In this document: positions 17,295 through 24,980 of the stretch, one piece after another | Position numbering within the stretch: position 1 is the stretch's first letter | Layout of the letters: the number at the start of each line of letters is the position of its first letter | Assembly: GCA_904381285.1 (NCBI GenBank) | Contig: CAJFII010000005.1 | Coordinates: 1 to 64,000 of the forward strand | From: an uncultured Clostridia bacterium | Lineage (GTDB): Bacteria; Bacillota; Clostridia; TANB77; CAG-508 | Length of the DNA stretch: 64,000 nucleotides | Direction of reading: 5' to 3' | Made by a program: the position numbers and the translations under genes | Notes under the pieces: generated by a model | What the model saw: the letters and a program-made list of their open reading frames with translations, nothing else | Told to the model about the DNA's origin: nothing | Databases searched by the model: none

Positions 17295-18102
17295 TATTCT
17301 TAAAAGAAGCAATACATTAGCATTTGGCATAATTTCTGTAATTTTCACATTTGTACCTGAAGCTCTTTTTGCAAAATACAAATTATTGACAAACTATTCT
17401 GACGAAATAAATATTATATTAGTTCGTATTATAGTATTTATTTTGATTTTTGTTTTATCAATAATTATAAACAATCTATATTTAAAATTTCGCAAGGAGG
17501 TCCATATAAAAGGAAACAACTATAATATATATATAAAATATGGCGATTTATTTAAAATGACCGACTGCAAAAGAGTTATTCCATTTGATGAATGTTTTAC
17601 AACTAGTGTAGGTTCTCGACCTTCCGATATAAATCCAAATTCTATTTGTGGGCAGTATCTAAATAATAACCATATATCAAATATGCAAGCTTTAATTAAT
17701 AATATACACTTAAAACCATCAAAAAGAAAATCAAAATATGAAAATAAGGAATGTTATACATCTGGTAAATTAGTACCAAATGGTGATGACTTATTATTGG
17801 CATTTGCAAAACTAGACGAAGAAGGATTAGGTAGATTAACTCGTGACGAATATTTAGATTGTTTGTCAGTATTATGGGAAGAAATTGATAAATATTATGG
17901 ACAAAAAGATGTATGTATACCTATATTAGGTTCTGGAGTAACTCGTATGGGAGATGTTTCTCCTACACAACAAGAATTACTAGATATGATAATTTGTTCA
18001 TACAAGTTAAGCCCATATAAAATAAAGTCACCTTATAAATTATACATTGTATGTAAAAAAAGAGATGATTTTTCATTAAATAAAATCGGAGAAAGTTTAT
18101 AA
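17287..18102 (+). CDS. thsA: Membrane-anchored Macro-domain effector, ThsA-like (type II Thoeris)
   Basis: The 271-aa product has two N-terminal transmembrane segments (about residues 12-28 and 43-63). A cytosolic region follows with IYIKYGDLFKMTDCKRVIPF, DECFTTSVGSRPSDINPNS and, near residue 218, PILGSGVTRMG. This looks like the DUF6430 Macro-like domain. That layout is the described type II Thoeris effector, in which the Macro domain binds the TIR-made signal and the membrane part kills the cell. The start codon overlaps the thsB end by eight bases, implying coupling. Assignment is by architecture and context. Confidence 0.72.
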   Translation: MLNILKRSNTLAFGIISVIFTFVPEALFAKYKLLTNYSDEINIILVRIIVFILIFVLSIIINNLYLKFRKEVHIKGNNYNIYIKYGDLFKMTDCKRVIPFDECFTTSVGSRPSDINPNSICGQYLNNNHISNMQALINNIHLKPSKRKSKYENKECYTSGKLVPNGDDLLLAFAKLDEEGLGRLTRDEYLDCLSVLWEEIDKYYGQKDVCIPILGSGVTRMGDVSPTQQELLDMIICSYKLSPYKIKSPYKLYIVCKKRDDFSLNKIGESL

Positions 18103-18130
18103 ATAAGAATGAGAAATTATAAAACATTAT

Positions 18131-18158
18131 TAAAAGAGGTTTATCCTCTTATTTTTTT
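18131..18158 (+). terminator. Terminator after the Thoeris-like pair
   Basis: AAGAGG (18134-18139) pairs with CCTCTT (18145-18150), followed by a T run to 18158. Confidence 0.7.
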
Positions 18159-18409
18159 GGTTTTTCATAATGCATAATATCACTTAATTCACAACCAAGA
18201 ACAAAACATAATTTAGATAAAACCTCTTTATCATATCTTTCAACAGTTCCTTCATAATATCTTCTAACCACTTTATGATGTAACCCTGTTATTTTTACAA
18301 TTTTACTAACAGTTATTCCTTTTTTATCCATTATTGATTTTAAATCAAAAACTATTTTTCCATAATCTTTATATAAAAAAATGCTATTATCTTCTAACAT
18401 TCTACTCAC
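18149..18409 (-). CDS. XRE-family HTH regulator
   Basis: This 86-aa Cro/C1-type protein has the helix-turn-helix LKSIMDKKGITVSKIVKITG, then LHHKVVRRYYEG, and the closing segment LSKLCFVLGCELSDIMHYE. That is the common single-domain layout of Xre regulators in mobile elements. It converges on the Thoeris-like pair and shares its terminator region. A helix-1 extension of about 20 residues precedes the HTH. It probably regulates element functions; the target is unknown. Confidence 0.8.
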   Translation of the reverse strand: MSRMLEDNSIFLYKDYGKIVFDLKSIMDKKGITVSKIVKITGLHHKVVRRYYEGTVERYDKEVLSKLCFVLGCELSDIMHYEKPKK

Positions 18410-18514
18410 CCTATATCATACTAACAAAGGTACAGAATATTTAACAACTGTTTATTTATACCCGTTTATATATTCAAAAATATGTGATATAATTCTCTTG
18501 CTTACTATAAAAAA

Positions 18515-18541
18515 TAAGAGATAAGTACCAGTTATCTCTTA
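18515..18541 (-). terminator. Terminator of the second XRE gene
   Basis: TAAGAGATAA (18515-18524) pairs with TTATCTCTTA (18532-18541) around a 7-nt loop. The stop codon of the XRE gene lies in the right arm. Confidence 0.65.
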
Positions 18542-18807
18542 CGTCTAGGTATTCGCCTTCTATCAACGGTCAATCCGTTTGAAAGTAGTTCGTGTGGCTC
18601 AATTTTAAAAATATTAGAAAGGTGGTCAATATAATCTATTGATATGTTTCTTTTGCCATTTTCCATTTCAGAAACATATCCAGAACTTGTGCCTAAAAGT
18701 TCTGCAAAATATTCTTGAGACCAATTATTTTTGACTCTATAATATACAATATTATTTGCTAATATCTTTCTAGCTTTTGTTGAAATTTTCGCCACCTCCT
18801 TGACCAT
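18532..18807 (-). CDS. XRE-family HTH repressor-like protein
   Basis: The product contains a standard Xre domain: NIVYYRVKNNWSQEYFAELL, then GTSSGYVSEMENGKRNISID, then YIDHLSNIFKIEPHELL. A basic tail RRRIPRRKR follows. The upstream ATG at 18807 has no ribosome-binding site, while AAGGAGG lies inside its first codons, so translation may begin farther in, at an ATT codon near 18786. It is divergent from the membrane pseudo-receiver gene at 18926, and the shared 120-bp gap may hold its operator. Confidence 0.8.
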   Translation of the reverse strand: MVKEVAKISTKARKILANNIVYYRVKNNWSQEYFAELLGTSSGYVSEMENGKRNISIDYIDHLSNIFKIEPHELLSNGLTVDRRRIPRRKR

Positions 18808-18925
18808 AACTTTATATTATTGTATTATGTTTAAAGTTTTTATAACATACCACAATAGCAGAAGTTATAAAACGAATATAGAATTATAGTAAGCACAATA
18901 TTTTATTAGAATGGAGGTGTTTATA

Positions 18926-19528
18926 GTGCATTATTTAATTTTTTTACTACTCTTTATTATTGCAATTTTATTGTTCTTTATACTAAAACAAAATAAAAAA
19001 TACAATGTTGATATTGCAAGTAAAAATAAAGAAATTTCTCTTGCAATAGAACAATATAATTATTATAAAGATGAGTGTAATCATTTAAGAGATGTTATTG
19101 AAATAAACAAAAGTATTGTTGAAAAAGATATGCCTAAAAATAATTTAGAATTTGAACCAATATATAAGGGTAAAAAGGCATTAGTTGGAGATTATTTTGC
19201 CTTTTCTTATGAAAACACAAAGAGAGTATTAGAAAGTTTAGGTTTTGATGTTACAATTGCTTTAAGTGGTAAAGAAGTAGTAAAAAGAATTAAAAACGGT
19301 GAGAAATATGATATTATTTTTAGTAATAATATTTATAGGAACGGAACAGGTAAAGAATGTTTATCAGAATTAAAACAAATAGAAGGATTTAATATACCAG
19401 TTATTATTCATACTATTACACCGAATAAAAGAGATTATTTCGTTAAAGAAATCGGATTTGATGATTATATTGTAAAACCTGTTACTAAAGAAAAAGTAAA
19501 GCCGATTTTAAAGAGATTATTAGAATAA
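18926..19528 (+). CDS. Membrane-anchored pseudo-receiver protein
   Basis: GGAGGTG spans the first codons of the longer ATG-started frame (18911) and is well placed for GTG 18926, which I take as the start (about 200 aa). The N-terminus is one transmembrane helix, then about 45 residues of likely coiled coil. A response-regulator-like domain (about residues 75-198) follows: ALVGDYFAFSYENTKRVLES, YDIIFSNNIYRNG, YIVKPVT. The conserved Lys is present, but the phospho-acceptor Asp position reads Asn (FSNN), so phosphorylation is unlikely. Its role on the element is unknown. Confidence 0.65.
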   Translation: MHYLIFLLLFIIAILLFFILKQNKKYNVDIASKNKEISLAIEQYNYYKDECNHLRDVIEINKSIVEKDMPKNNLEFEPIYKGKKALVGDYFAFSYENTKRVLESLGFDVTIALSGKEVVKRIKNGEKYDIIFSNNIYRNGTGKECLSELKQIEGFNIPVIIHTITPNKRDYFVKEIGFDDYIVKPVTKEKVKPILKRLLE

Positions 19529-19550
19529 AATTTTTTATGTTATATAATTA

Positions 19551-19589
19551 ATAGAGCAGGATAACAAATATAATAAATTCCTGCCCTAT
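19551..19589. terminator. Convergent terminator
   Basis: ATAGAGCAGGA pairs with TCCTGCCCTAT (one mismatch), between the pseudo-receiver gene and the relaxase gene. Confidence 0.6.
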
Positions 19590-19605
19590 TCTTATATTAC
19601 TTGTA

Positions 19606-20919
19606 TTATCTAACTCTTTTTAAGTCCTTATTTTTATTATTTTCCTTTTCATTTTCTAACTGATTTTCTTTTATCCTCTGTCCTATTACTCCTTGTTCTT
19701 TTTCTCCTTTTTCGCTATTAGATATAATTCTTTTACAAGTTTGAATTTTCTCATTTAATGTATTAATATTTTCTGTTATTTTATCTATTTTATCTTTAAT
19801 ATTATTTTTATCTAATTTATTAGTATTCTTATTATATTTAATCCATAAATTTTCTCTTTCGCTTTTTAATGGTGCAATTTCTTCAAATAACTTTGTTTTT
19901 AATTCTTGTGTATCTTTAATAGATTGTAAATCATATTTTACAATTAATCTTATTTCTTCACTTGTTTTGTCTAGCTTTTCTATTTCTTTATAATATTCTT
20001 TTGTTCTATATTCATAATGAATTTTAGCAGGTAATTTTCCTAATAAATATAAATAATGCACATATAGTCTATAAAATGATGATGTTTTTAATTTAAGTGG
20101 ATCAATCTTAACTTTATCATAAATTCTAAAAGTATATACTTTATCATTAGTGTTATCTCTTAATTTGTAATATAATTCTCCTTCATATATTCTTGATTTA
20201 ATATTTTCACAAGTATAGTCATTTCCAAATGCTCTTGCTAATCTTATATTTCTATTATAATACGGAGAAGTTATCGTAAAATATTTTCCTGTATCTTTAA
20301 TATAATAACCTTTATTTTGTAAAAGCTCTTTAAATTCTTTATAGCTTCTTGAATTTTCTATTGCATTATCTATCTCTGTTCTAATGATTTCCATTTTTCC
20401 AGAATTTTGATTATAATTTGAAATTCTACTTCTAGCAATATCTTTTTCCTTATTTGCTTTTTTACTTTCTACAACAGACAAACCATATTTTCTACAAATA
20501 TCATCATTAGTTTCTCGAAGTAATGCAATTTCAACATTTGAATTATGATATTTAGTTCCGTCTATAAATGAAACAGAATTTAAAACTATATGATTATGCA
20601 CATTATTTTTATTTGTATGAGTGCAAACTATAACTTGGTATTTATCTCCCCATAATTCTTTTGCTAATTCTACTCCGATTTTATTACACTTTTCTGGAGA
20701 TATTTCTTTTCCTTCAAAAGATTGTATAATGTGATACCCTAACCTTCCTCCTTCTTTGTGGAAATTTTTCTTTGTTAGCATCATCTGTGTATATGCTGTT
20801 TCTGGTAAACAGTTTATAGCAGAAACTAATATTCCGTTTTCTGTTTTTTCTCCATTTTTAGCATAGTTAATTACTGCTTCTAAATTTTTCTTTATAACTT
20901 TATATTTTGTAATTGCCAT
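19606..20919 (-). CDS. Relaxase (MobP-type mobilization nuclease)
   Basis: AGGAGG sits six bases before ATG 20919 (MAITKYKVIKKN); the longer frame to 20961 overlaps mobC and is rejected. The 437-aa product has the relaxase motifs YHIIQSFEGKEISPEKCN, then VCTHTNKNNVHNHIVLNS (the HxNxHNH metal-binding site, about residues 100-113). A SFYRLYVHYLYLLGKLP segment and a long C-terminal coiled coil follow. It nicks DNA at oriT and leads the strand during mobilization. The candidate oriT lies upstream of mobC. A decayed relative occurs at the window start. Confidence 0.9.
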   Translation of the reverse strand: MAITKYKVIKKNLEAVINYAKNGEKTENGILVSAINCLPETAYTQMMLTKKNFHKEGGRLGYHIIQSFEGKEISPEKCNKIGVELAKELWGDKYQVIVCTHTNKNNVHNHIVLNSVSFIDGTKYHNSNVEIALLRETNDDICRKYGLSVVESKKANKEKDIARSRISNYNQNSGKMEIIRTEIDNAIENSRSYKEFKELLQNKGYYIKDTGKYFTITSPYYNRNIRLARAFGNDYTCENIKSRIYEGELYYKLRDNTNDKVYTFRIYDKVKIDPLKLKTSSFYRLYVHYLYLLGKLPAKIHYEYRTKEYYKEIEKLDKTSEEIRLIVKYDLQSIKDTQELKTKLFEEIAPLKSERENLWIKYNKNTNKLDKNNIKDKIDKITENINTLNEKIQTCKRIISNSEKGEKEQGVIGQRIKENQLENEKENNKNKDLKRVR

Positions 20920-20929
20920 TAAATTCCTC

Positions 20930-21253
20930 CTATCTTTTTCTTCCATAGATTTTCTTTTCAAACCTTAAAATAAAATCAGCTAATGTTTTTGAAATATACT
21001 CATAACTATCGTGTGAAACACTATATTTTGAATTTGCTATTCTTGCAATTTGATTTATATTATTTGCTATACCATATAATTCTCTTTGAAATTTTTTTAT
21101 TTCTTCAGTAGGTTGTGCTTTTATTCTATAACCTTTAATTAAACTTCTAATAAACTCGGCTTCAGTTAGTCCTGCTTCTTTTGATTTTCTTTTTAATAAT
21201 TCATCTTCTTTTAAATCTAACCATATTTGCTTTTTTATACTTCTTTTTCTCAT
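20930..21253 (-). CDS. mobC: MobC-like relaxosome accessory protein
   Basis: The 107-aa product is MRKRSIKKQIWLDLKEDELL, then KSKEAGLTEAEFIRSLIKGY, then LYGIANNINQIARIAN. A ribbon-helix-helix-like N-terminus followed by the NINQIARxAN motif is characteristic of MobC proteins, which bind oriT and help the relaxase open it. The gene is ten bases upstream of the relaxase start. The intergenic region beyond its 5' end carries two inverted repeats and is the likely oriT. Confidence 0.85.
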   Translation of the reverse strand: MRKRSIKKQIWLDLKEDELLKRKSKEAGLTEAEFIRSLIKGYRIKAQPTEEIKKFQRELYGIANNINQIARIANSKYSVSHDSYEYISKTLADFILRFEKKIYGRKR

Positions 21254-21336
21254 AATCTTTAATCTCTCCTTTACAAAAAAATTAGCAGTCTTTTATTTAA
21301 AACTACTATAAAAAATATTTTAAAATTTAAGGGGGT

Positions 21337-21420
21337 TGGGGAAGCATTCCCCACATTTCAGTTTTATTATTAAAACTGACAAGCTGTATTTATACGGGAG
21401 TAGAAATGCGATGCTTGCTT
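21337..21420. other. Candidate origin of transfer (oriT)
   Basis: Directly upstream of mobC lie two inverted repeats, TGGGGAA-GCA-TTCCCCA (21337-21353) and CAGTTTTA-TTAT-TAAAACTG (21359-21378). A comparatively GC-rich segment containing TATACGGGAGTAG follows. Arrangement next to mobC-relaxase is typical of oriT. The nic site cannot be placed. Confidence 0.5.
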
Positions 21421-21525
21421 TTAAAATGTTGTCATACTTAAAAGTAACTAAAATTAACTAAAAAAGAATATTTCTTATAAGTTTTGCTTATACATCTTGC
21501 TAGTTTTTTACTTAAAATTTGCAAC

Positions 21526-21560
21526 AAAAAAAGAGAAGAATTTTCTTATTTTTCTTCTCA
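21526..21560 (-). terminator. Terminator after abiEii
   Basis: On the minus strand GAGAAGAA pairs with TTCTTCTC and is followed by seven T residues. Confidence 0.65.
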
Positions 21561-21574
21561 ATTTTTTAATTATT

Positions 21575-22426
21575 TTATTTAAAATATATTTCTTTTATAG
21601 CAATAATACTATCAATTAATTGCTCATATTTTATATCTTTTGCATATTCATAAGAACGCTGATATTTATTCCATTGTTCTTTTAAAGAGTTATCATTTTG
21701 AATAGAATTTATAGCATCTTCTACAACATTTCTATCATTTATTATATCAAAAGTTCCTCTATGTTTGGATGTTTCTCTTATTGCATCAATTAATATTTTA
21801 CTTTTGACATTTTTCTTATCTAAATGTGTTAGCATATATAAGTCATAAAAATCTCTTATTCTTGTATTTAATATACTTCTTTTAATAATTGATTCATACT
21901 TTTCTGCAATGATTGTTTCAACATTATAAGTCCAAATTTCAATACTCCTTTTTTCTAAAAGTAAGTTATATTTGTAATTAATTTCTTTATAAGTTATCTT
22001 ATCTCCAGTTGTAACATCTATTTTTAAATCAATAGGCATCTCATCAAAATTTGCTTGTAAATGAACACGAAGTCCTCCATAATCGTCATCTTCCCTTATA
22101 TTTTCTATACTAATTATTTTAAATTTTATATTATCGTTGGCATCTATTTTAATTATTTCTTGTAGTATATTTTCAAGATTTTCCTTATCTAATTTAAAAC
22201 CTTTTATTGTAGTATCCATATCCATTGTAGACCTATTATCTATGCCGATAATTGAAGATATTAACATACCACCTTTTAAAATAAAATTATCCTTATATTT
22301 TGAAATAGATATTCTTTCTAATAATCTTTCCAGCATATAAGTTTGCATTACTGCTTGTGGTAATACTTTTTCTTTTTTTGCTACATTATTTATTTTCGCT
22401 TTTAAACTCATTGCATTTTTTATCAT
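21575..22426 (-). CDS. abiEii: AbiEii-type nucleotidyltransferase toxin
   Basis: The 283-aa product has the nucleotidyltransferase core of AbiEii toxins: FILKGGMLISSIIGIDNRST followed by MDMDTT, giving the GG...S...DxD arrangement. LKIDVTTGDKI, the AEKYESIIKR segment and RIRDFYDLYML come later. AbiE is a type IV toxin-antitoxin system that also causes abortive infection. Its start overlaps the abiEi stop by four bases, as usual. It is followed by a terminator and the oriT region. AbiE pairs often stabilise mobile elements. Confidence 0.9.
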   Translation of the reverse strand: MIKNAMSLKAKINNVAKKEKVLPQAVMQTYMLERLLERISISKYKDNFILKGGMLISSIIGIDNRSTMDMDTTIKGFKLDKENLENILQEIIKIDANDNIKFKIISIENIREDDDYGGLRVHLQANFDEMPIDLKIDVTTGDKITYKEINYKYNLLLEKRSIEIWTYNVETIIAEKYESIIKRSILNTRIRDFYDLYMLTHLDKKNVKSKILIDAIRETSKHRGTFDIINDRNVVEDAINSIQNDNSLKEQWNKYQRSYEYAKDIKYEQLIDSIIAIKEIYFK

Positions 22427-23007
22427 AACAAAACCTCCATATATTTTTTAAGTATTTTTTCCATTTTAAATTCTTTTGCATATTTGCTCAATTTTATCAA
22501 GTTTTTATCTTTTCTTTTCATATATTCTTTCATCGCTGTATTAAAAATTTGTAAATCAGTTTTATTTCTATCTCGTAATATATCAATAATTGTTCGTTCC
22601 AAATCATATACTTTTATTGTAGTTTTATCTTGCAATTCTAATTTGGTTATTCCTAACTCATACTTGTCCTGTTTTATATAATGTGGCTCTATTATTTCAT
22701 CATTTACTCTAATATTATTTTTGAAAGTCATATCATATTTTAATGGTGTTCTATCAGTTAAATGATAAAAATATAGTGCAGTATTGTGTGAGAATATTCC
22801 TGTTTTATATCTTTGTTGTATCAAAAAGAAATCATTTACATTTTTTCCTTTTTTTACATATACACCTTTTTCTTTTCTTTCTACATATCCTTCATCAGAC
22901 AATAATTTTAAATATTGTTTATGGACATTTAATTTTTTTAAATCACTTGCTAAAATTATTCCGTTATTATTTTCAATATAATTTTTTAAAATTTCTATAT
23001 TTTTCAT
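22423..23007 (-). CDS. abiEi: AbiEi-type antitoxin/transcriptional regulator
   Basis: AAGGTGG lies upstream of ATG 23007; the longer ORF to 23037 lacks an SD. The 194-aa product has an N-terminal winged helix (ILASDLKKLNVHKQYLKLLS, then EGYVERKEKGVYVKKG). It continues with FSHNTALYFYHLTDRTP and YDLERTIIDILRDRNK, both typical of AbiEi_1/AbiEi_4 antitoxins. These bind the operon promoter and antagonise AbiEii. The four-base overlap with abiEii supports coupled translation. Confidence 0.9.
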   Translation of the reverse strand: MKNIEILKNYIENNNGIILASDLKKLNVHKQYLKLLSDEGYVERKEKGVYVKKGKNVNDFFLIQQRYKTGIFSHNTALYFYHLTDRTPLKYDMTFKNNIRVNDEIIEPHYIKQDKYELGITKLELQDKTTIKVYDLERTIIDILRDRNKTDLQIFNTAMKEYMKRKDKNLIKLSKYAKEFKMEKILKKYMEVLL

Positions 23008-23093
23008 TTTGACCACCTTATACATATTATAAACCAAATGTATATAGAAGTCAATATTTTGAATAATATTTTATTTTTGTAAAAAATTTAATT

Positions 23094-23486
23094 TTATACA
23101 TAAATTAGTTCTTTTAAAACAATTTCTTCTGCTTGATTTTTTATTGCATTCATTGTTCCAACCCAATATAAAGGATTAGTATTTTTCATATCTTCTGTTA
23201 AATCACTTTTTGATTTTAAATCTTCTATTAAAATATCAATTTCTTTTTGTGCTTGCTCTTGAATTTCTTTCAAGTGCTTGTTTAATTCTTTATTCATAAA
23301 CAAAATAGTGTATTCTGCTTTCTTATGTTTCCTTAAATAATTTAATCTTAATAGCCCATATTTATTTAATGGAATTTTTTCTTCTGGTTCTAAATATAAA
23401 TTAGGCATATAATAATCACCTTTTTTGGCATATTCTATTCCTGTTTTTTCATCTATAAATCTATCTTTTAATTCTTCATTTTTCAT
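23094..23486 (-). CDS. TnpV-like transposon-encoded protein
   Basis: The 130-aa product has YAKKGDYYMPNL, then YGLLRLNYLRKHKKAEYTIL and a helical tail ending in NPLYWVGTMNAIKNQAEEIV. This matches the general form of TnpV proteins found in Clostridia transposons and integrative elements. The function of TnpV is not established. It lies in the replication module 20 bp downstream of the RepA_N gene, in the same direction. Confidence 0.75.
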   Translation of the reverse strand: MKNEELKDRFIDEKTGIEYAKKGDYYMPNLYLEPEEKIPLNKYGLLRLNYLRKHKKAEYTILFMNKELNKHLKEIQEQAQKEIDILIEDLKSKSDLTEDMKNTNPLYWVGTMNAIKNQAEEIVLKELIYV

Positions 23487-23506
23487 AATCTTCTATCTCC
23501 TTTTCT

Positions 23507-24070
23507 TTAATTTTCTATTACATTACAATACAATTTATTTAATTGTTCAGGCTCATAAACTCTTTGTTCATAATTTGAATATGAATTTTTTCTCAGAGGT
23601 ATATTACTATAATTAGTTTTATTATATTTATTATTATTAAGTCGTAAATTTTCCGTTTCTTTATTCGTATTTTTTTCGTTTCTTGAATCGTAATTTTTAC
23701 GATTTATAATATTAACATTAGATATATGATTTATTTTTCCAACATAGATAATGTTATTTTTTCTAAAACCTTGCCTTTTCTCATATATCAATTTAACATT
23801 ACTTAACTGTCTAAATGCTTTTGTAACTGTTTTATCTGATAAATTTAATTTTTCCTGTGCTTCTTTTCTTGAAAATATTAAAAATATATTGCCTTCTTCA
23901 TCAACCCAATTATTTTTCATTGATATTGATAATCTATCAAGTAATAATGTGTATAATAATTTACTATCTGAATTTAAGTCTTTATAATAAGGATTTATAA
24001 ATAATTCTTTTGGTATTTGGTAATAAACATTTTCAAGATATTCATTTGCTTTATAAGGTATAAAATCCAT
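23507..24070 (-). CDS. RepA_N-type replication initiator
   Basis: AAAGGAGAAC precedes ATG 24070 (MDFIPYKANEYLENV), which I prefer to the upstream ATG at 24106. The N-terminal domain YYQIPKELFINPYYKDLNSD, then SKLLYTLLLDRLSISMKNNW and EAQEKLNLSDKTVTKAFRQL, is the winged-helix RepA_N signature of Bacillota plasmid and ICE initiators. The C-terminal half is Asn-rich and low complexity (187 aa in all). It suggests the excised element can replicate. It is the first gene inside the right end. Confidence 0.85.
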   Translation of the reverse strand: MDFIPYKANEYLENVYYQIPKELFINPYYKDLNSDSKLLYTLLLDRLSISMKNNWVDEEGNIFLIFSRKEAQEKLNLSDKTVTKAFRQLSNVKLIYEKRQGFRKNNIIYVGKINHISNVNIINRKNYDSRNEKNTNKETENLRLNNNKYNKTNYSNIPLRKNSYSNYEQRVYEPEQLNKLYCNVIEN

Positions 24071-24138
24071 AGCAATAGTTCTCCTTTCAGTTTTATTTGA
24101 TAACACTGAAAGTATTGAAATATCAATAAATTTTGTCT

Positions 24139-24190
24139 TGCGGAAATTTACGGAACAATTTTTTTAAAGAATTAAAAAATTGCGGAACAT
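24139..24190. repeat. Right arm-type integrase-binding repeats
   Basis: TTGCGGAAATTTAC (24139-24152) and TTGCGGAACA (24181-24190) are exact copies of the left-end repeats, with a partial ACGGAACA between them. The order of the two types is reversed relative to the left end. Confidence 0.6.
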
Positions 24191-24301
24191 TTTTCTGAAC
24201 AAAATATTGGAATTTTTGAGAATTTTTCAGAACGATAAAAAATTATGCTATTCTCTATATTCCCCAGAAAATAGCACTTTACATATCTTTTGACTGTTTT
24301 C

Positions 24302-24323
24302 AAATTTTCTTAAATTCTCTTGA
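24302..24323. repeat. 22-bp direct repeat, right copy
   Basis: Exact copy of 13937-13958, 13 bp left of the attR core. It may bind the integrase or excisionase. Confidence 0.55.
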
Positions 24324-24336
24324 AAAACGGTCTAAA

Positions 24337-24349
24337 TTGGTCGAGGTGA
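24337..24349. repeat. attR core within tRNA-Pro 3' end
   Basis: TTGGTCGAGGTGA matches 11818-11830. It covers the CCA (TGG at 24338-24340 on this strand), the discriminator base and the 3' acceptor strand of tRNA-Pro, so insertion leaves the tRNA intact. Confidence 0.85.
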
Positions 24350-24413
24350 CAGGGATCGAACCTGCGACCTCATGGTCCCAAACCACGCGCGCTACCAACT
24401 GCGCTACACCTCG
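24338..24413 (-). tRNA. tRNA-Pro(TGG)
   Basis: A full 76-nt cloverleaf: 7-bp acceptor CGAGGTG/CACCTCG, D arm with AGCGCAGTTGGTAGCGC, and anticodon stem CGTGG/CCATG around loop TTTGGGA (anticodon TGG). The T arm has GGTTCGATCC, and the 3' CCA is encoded. It is the attachment site of the element on its left. Confidence 0.95.
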
Positions 24414-24554
24414 AAATAATATATGAAATTTCAGAACACTTATAATAATATAGCACAAAATTATTTAATTTGCAAGATATTTTATTAAAAAAATTGCTAA
24501 AGTTACTTGAAAAATACAAAAAAAATAAGTATAATAATAATTGTTAATAAAAAT

Positions 24555-24631
<77 letters not shown>

Positions 24632-24686
24632 AAATAAATAAACTTTATGCTTTTATTAAGGTAAAAAATAGGAGATATAACAAAAC

Positions 24687-24971
24687 ATGATAAAACATAT
24701 AGTAATGTGGAAATTTAAAGAAAATGAAGAAGAAAACATGAAAAAATTCTTAGAAGGATTAAATAGTTTAAAAAATATAATTCCAGAAATAGAATATATG
24801 GAAACAGGAATAAATATAAATCCAAAAAATGAATTTGATGCAATTCTAATTTCTGAATTTAAAACAATGGAAGATTTAGAAAAATATAAAAATCATCCAG
24901 AGCATTTAAAAGTTTCAGCTTTATGCAAAAGCATAAGATTAGACAGACAAGCAATAGATTATGAAATATAA
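24687..24971 (+). CDS. Dabb (stress-responsive A/B barrel) domain protein
   Basis: The 94-aa product starts MIKHIVMWKFKENEEENMKK and contains IPEIEYMETGININPKNEFD, AILISEFKTMEDLEKYKNHP and EHLKVSALCKSI. This matches the single-domain Dabb fold, a dimeric ferredoxin-like barrel. Small stand-alone Dabb proteins are widespread, with no firm biochemical role. AGGAG lies upstream of the ATG. It is the first core gene right of the tRNA pair and is convergent with the HD-domain gene. Confidence 0.88.
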   Translation: MIKHIVMWKFKENEEENMKKFLEGLNSLKNIIPEIEYMETGININPKNEFDAILISEFKTMEDLEKYKNHPEHLKVSALCKSIRLDRQAIDYEI

Positions 24972-24980
24972 ATATTATTT

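Larger units (their letters stand above)
11818..24349. mobile_element. Integrative mobilizable element in tRNA-Pro
   Basis: A 12.5-kb segment is bounded by 13-bp direct repeats (TTGGTCGAGGTGA). The right copy is the 3' end of an intact tRNA-Pro(TGG) gene. It contains a tyrosine integrase next to the left end, an excisionase-like HTH protein, a relaxase, a MobC-like protein and a RepA_N protein. Cargo is an HNH protein, two zinc-ribbon proteins, a TIR/Macro pair resembling type II Thoeris, a membrane pseudo-receiver and AbiE. No type IV secretion genes are present, so it would be mobilized by a helper. Arm-type repeats occur near both ends. Confidence 0.85.
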
